Assembly (NCBI GenBank): GCA_009782165.1
Contig: WQUH01000002.1
Span: forward strand, 1 to 8,115
Length of the DNA stretch: 8,115 nucleotides
Origin: Pseudomonadota bacterium
GTDB taxonomy: Bacteria > Desulfobacterota > Desulfobulbia > Desulfobulbales > Desulfobulbaceae
Reading direction: 5' to 3'
The notes below the pieces were generated by a model. That model searched no databases and was not told where the DNA came from. It worked only from the letters and a program-made list of their open reading frames with translations. Both the position numbers and the translations under genes were made by a program. This document shows positions 6,043-8,115 of this stretch, piece by piece (position 1 is the stretch's first letter; each line of letters starts with the position of its first letter).

Positions 6043-6070
6043 TTGCAAAAACGGACGCCGGCATTACAAT
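6043..6070 (+). promoter_or_regulatory. Candidate sigma70 promoter for clpS-clpA
   Basis: TTGCAA (6043-6048, four of six) and TACAAT (6065-6070, five of six) are separated by 16 bases, just after the holA stop. The predicted start near 6077 gives a leader of about 138 bases before clpS. No heat-shock-type (sigma32 or CIRCE) element was seen in the 174-bp gap. Confidence 0.45.
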
Positions 6071-6214
6071 GTAAGCAAGGATGATCGTTGCGGCGGACAG
6101 TTGCGGCGATGGGCATCGCAGGTTCGTTTTTCATCTCTCTTGTGATATCAGGATGTTCCGGCAGGAAGTGAGCGTTGTTCGAGTTCTCTCCCCGTTTTAG
6201 ACAGTGCAGGCGAC

Positions 6215-6532
6215 ATGGCGAAGGACGATTCGTTCATCCAGGATAAGGTCGAAACCACCGACCGGAAGTCTCTGCAAGAACCGCCTCTTTACAAGGTGCT
6301 GTTGCACAATGACGACTACACGACCATGGAATTTGTGGTCATGATCCTGCAGACGGTCTTTCGCAAGAGTCTCGACGAGGCCACCGGGATCATGCTGAAC
6401 GTGCACCATCAGGGGGTGGGGATCGCCGGGATTTACACCCGCGAAATCGGGGAAACCAAGGTGGAAATCGTCCACAGGATGGCGAAAAGAAGCCATTTCC
6501 CGCTTCGCTGCTCGCTGGAGCAAGACGGTTGA
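6215..6532 (+). CDS. clpS: ATP-dependent Clp protease adaptor ClpS
   Basis: Small cytoplasmic adaptor that binds N-degron substrates (N-terminal Leu, Phe, Tyr, Trp) and hands them to ClpA in the ClpAP protease. The 105-aa length matches the family. Seen: a flexible N-terminal tail (residues 1-23) needed for delivery, then YKVLLHNDDYTTMEFVV (26-42). The N-degron pocket residues align with E. coli N34, D35, D36, M40, M62 and H66 as N32, D33, D34, M38, M60 and H64, all present. GETKVEIV near 79-86 and a final PLRCSLEQDG complete the fold. The start has only a weak AGG 4 bases upstream. clpA follows after a 72-bp gap, the conserved arrangement for this pair. Confidence 0.96.
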   Translation: MAKDDSFIQDKVETTDRKSLQEPPLYKVLLHNDDYTTMEFVVMILQTVFRKSLDEATGIMLNVHHQGVGIAGIYTREIGETKVEIVHRMAKRSHFPLRCSLEQDG

Positions 6533-6604
6533 ATACGACGGCACGGCTTTGGCGCCGATGCCCCATGGCGCGGTGCGAGACGCCTTTTGATCGAGGATAA
6601 CGAT

Positions 6605-8115
6605 ATGTTGAGCAAAGAACTGGAACTTGCCCTGATCAAGGCAATCAAGGAAGCAAAGAATCACCGCCACGAATATGTCACTGTGGAGCACATGCTCTAC
6701 GGGCTGCTGCATGACGACCTCGCCCGCCACATCATCGGCAAGTGCGGCGGCAACAACAACAGCCTCAAGGAACGGCTCGAGCACTTCTTCGACACCAGCA
6801 TGCCGGTCCTGAAAGATTCCGGCAGCGAGCCGGCGCAGACCGTGGCCTTCAACCGGGTGCTGCAACGGGCGGTCAGCCATGTGCAGAGTTGCGGCAAAAA
6901 GCAGGTGGACACCGGCGACGTGCTGGTTTCCATCTTCACCGAACCCGATTCGCATGCGGTCTACTTCCTCGGCAGCGAAGGGGTCGGCCGGATGGAGGTG
7001 GTGGAGTATATTTCGCACAACCTGCCGGAATATCTGCAAAACGAGCCGTTGCGGCAGCCGCCTCCCGGTCCGCAGCAGGCGCCCAAAAAGAAACAGGACG
7101 CCAAGCCGGCCGATGCCCTGGACGAATTCACCGTCAATTTCGCCAAAAAGGCCGCGGATGGCGCCATCGACCCGCTGATCGGCCGGGATCCGGAACTGCG
7201 CCGGATGATGCAGGTGCTCTGCCGGCGCAAGAAAAACAACCCGCTGCTGGTCGGCGAGCCCGGGGTCGGCAAAACAGCCATGGCCGAGGGCCTGGCGCTC
7301 CGCATCCATGAGGACGGCGTTGCCCGGAGCACACCGGCGCCGGACCCGAAAAAACTGGTGCCGGATCTGCTCCAGGATGCGGAGATCTACATGCTCGACC
7401 TCGGCACCCTGGTGGCCGGCACGAAATACCGGGGCGATTTCGAAAAACGCCTGAAGGAGGTGGTGGCCGCCATCGAGAAGAAGGAGAAGGCCATCCTCTT
7501 CATCGACGAGATGCATACCATCATCGGCGCCGGCGCCACCAGCGGCGGCTCGATGGACGCCTCCAACCTGCTCAAGCCCGCGCTCCAGGCCGGCACCATC
7601 CGCTGTATCGGCTCCACGACCTACGAGGAGTACAAGAACCATATCGAGAAGGACCGGGCCCTGTCGCGCCGTTTCCAGAAGATCGACATCGACGAGCCTT
7701 CGGTGGGCGATACCGTCGGGATTCTGCGCGGCCTGCAATCCCGCTATGAGGAACACCACCAGATCCATTACAGCCGGGCCGCCGTCTCGGCAACGGCGGA
7801 ACTGGCGCATCGCTACATCAACGACCGGTTCCTGCCGGACAAGGCCATTGACGTGCTTGACGAAGTCGGCGCCTTTTTCCGCTTGAACGGCAAAATCGGC
7901 CGGACGGTCGGGGTGCGCGACGTCGAACAGATCGTCTCCAAGATCGCCCGGGTGCCGGTCACCAGCAAGGTCGGCACCGACACCACCGAACTGGTCCACC
8001 TGGAAGATCGATTGAAATCGGTGATTTTCGGTCAGGACGAGGCGATCAGCGCCCTGGTGAAGGCGGTCAAGCGCTCACGGGCGGGTCTGGGCAACCCCCA
8101 GGCCCCGACCGGCTC
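6605..8115 (+). CDS. clpA: Clp protease ATP-binding subunit ClpA, truncated by window edge
   Basis: AAA+ unfoldase that forms a hexamer and threads substrates into ClpP, taking N-degron cargo from ClpS. The ATG at 6605 has GAGG 8 bases upstream. The window holds 503 codons of a family usually about 750-760 long. Seen: a Clp N-domain opening [14 protein letters not shown] with [12 protein letters not shown], which docks ClpS; a Pro/Gln/Lys-rich linker (about 153-175); and the first AAA+ domain with Walker A GEPGVGKT (217-224), Walker B ILFIDE ending D301-E302, and the arginine-finger region ALSRRF (R355, R356). The sequence ends at GNPQAPTGS, the entry to the second AAA+ domain just before its Walker A. 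The class is ClpA rather than ClpB, since the N-domain matches ClpA and no long coiled-coil M-domain follows the first AAA+ domain. Confidence 0.96.
   Translation, partial: MLSKELELALIKAIKEAKNHRHEYVTVEHMLYGLLHDDLARHIIGKCGGNNNSLKERLEHFFDTSMPVLKDSGSEPAQTVAFNRVLQRAVSHVQSCGKKQVDTGDVLVSIFTEPDSHAVYFLGSEGVGRMEVVEYISHNLPEYLQNEPLRQPPPGPQQAPKKKQDAKPADALDEFTVNFAKKAADGAIDPLIGRDPELRRMMQVLCRRKKNNPLLVGEPGVGKTAMAEGLALRIHEDGVARSTPAPDPKKLVPDLLQDAEIYMLDLGTLVAGTKYRGDFEKRLKEVVAAIEKKEKAILFIDEMHTIIGAGATSGGSMDASNLLKPALQAGTIRCIGSTTYEEYKNHIEKDRALSRRFQKIDIDEPSVGDTVGILRGLQSRYEEHHQIHYSRAAVSATAELAHRYINDRFLPDKAIDVLDEVGAFFRLNGKIGRTVGVRDVEQIVSKIARVPVTSKVGTDTTELVHLEDRLKSVIFGQDEAISALVKAVKRSRAGLGNPQAPTG

Noticed and set aside
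6551..6571. Small hairpin between clpS and clpA (GCGCC/GGCGC, 10-base loop)
   Set aside because: The stem is weak, the loop is long and no T-run follows, so it does not support a terminator between the two genes.
6197..7999. 600-codon open frame on the minus strand
   Set aside because: It is antisense to the clear clpS and clpA genes, with shadow composition and no family motif.

Overview
The window is GC-rich, densely coded bacterial chromosome. Its gene types point to a Gram-negative proteobacterium: ClpS-ClpA, a DNA polymerase III delta subunit, an RluA-type pseudouridine synthase and a secreted protein with a Sec signal peptide. The overall flavour suggests Desulfobacterota (Desulfobulbales-like). 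That placement is an inference from protein resemblance and was not tested by a search.

Layout. (1) Positions 1-1581, minus strand: a tight three-gene operon. It reads DUF2905 small membrane protein, then a cysteine-rich conserved protein of 265 aa, then an RluA-family pseudouridine synthase that runs off the left edge. The last two overlap by four bases (ATGA). The 265-aa protein resembles the N-terminal half of larger fused pseudouridine synthases in other bacteria, so the pair looks like a split version of a two-domain enzyme. (2) Positions 1582-2167: a 586-bp divergent intergenic region with a cluster of perfect or near-perfect GC-rich palindromes of REP type, a stem followed by T6, and candidate promoters for both flanking operons. 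(3) Positions 2168-6040, plus strand: a two-gene unit. The first gene encodes a large exported protein (826 aa) of no recognised family. It has six degenerate helical repeats of about 33 residues near the N-terminus and a C-terminal region with spaced GHS and GSCGG motifs like a clan CD (caspase-like) His/Cys dyad. Six bases after its stop comes holA, the clamp-loader delta subunit. (4) Positions 6041-8115, plus strand: a candidate promoter, clpS, and the first 503 codons of clpA, which is cut by the right edge just before its second ATPase domain.

How the genes work together. ClpS and ClpA form the classic N-degron adaptor/unfoldase pair feeding ClpP. HolA is replication housekeeping. The minus-strand operon probably acts in RNA modification. 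The 826-aa exported protein is the least explained gene, and its possible caspase-like catalytic region is the main candidate for something undescribed. Several very long antisense frames (947, 600 and 409 codons) are open but look like GC-driven shadows of the real genes.
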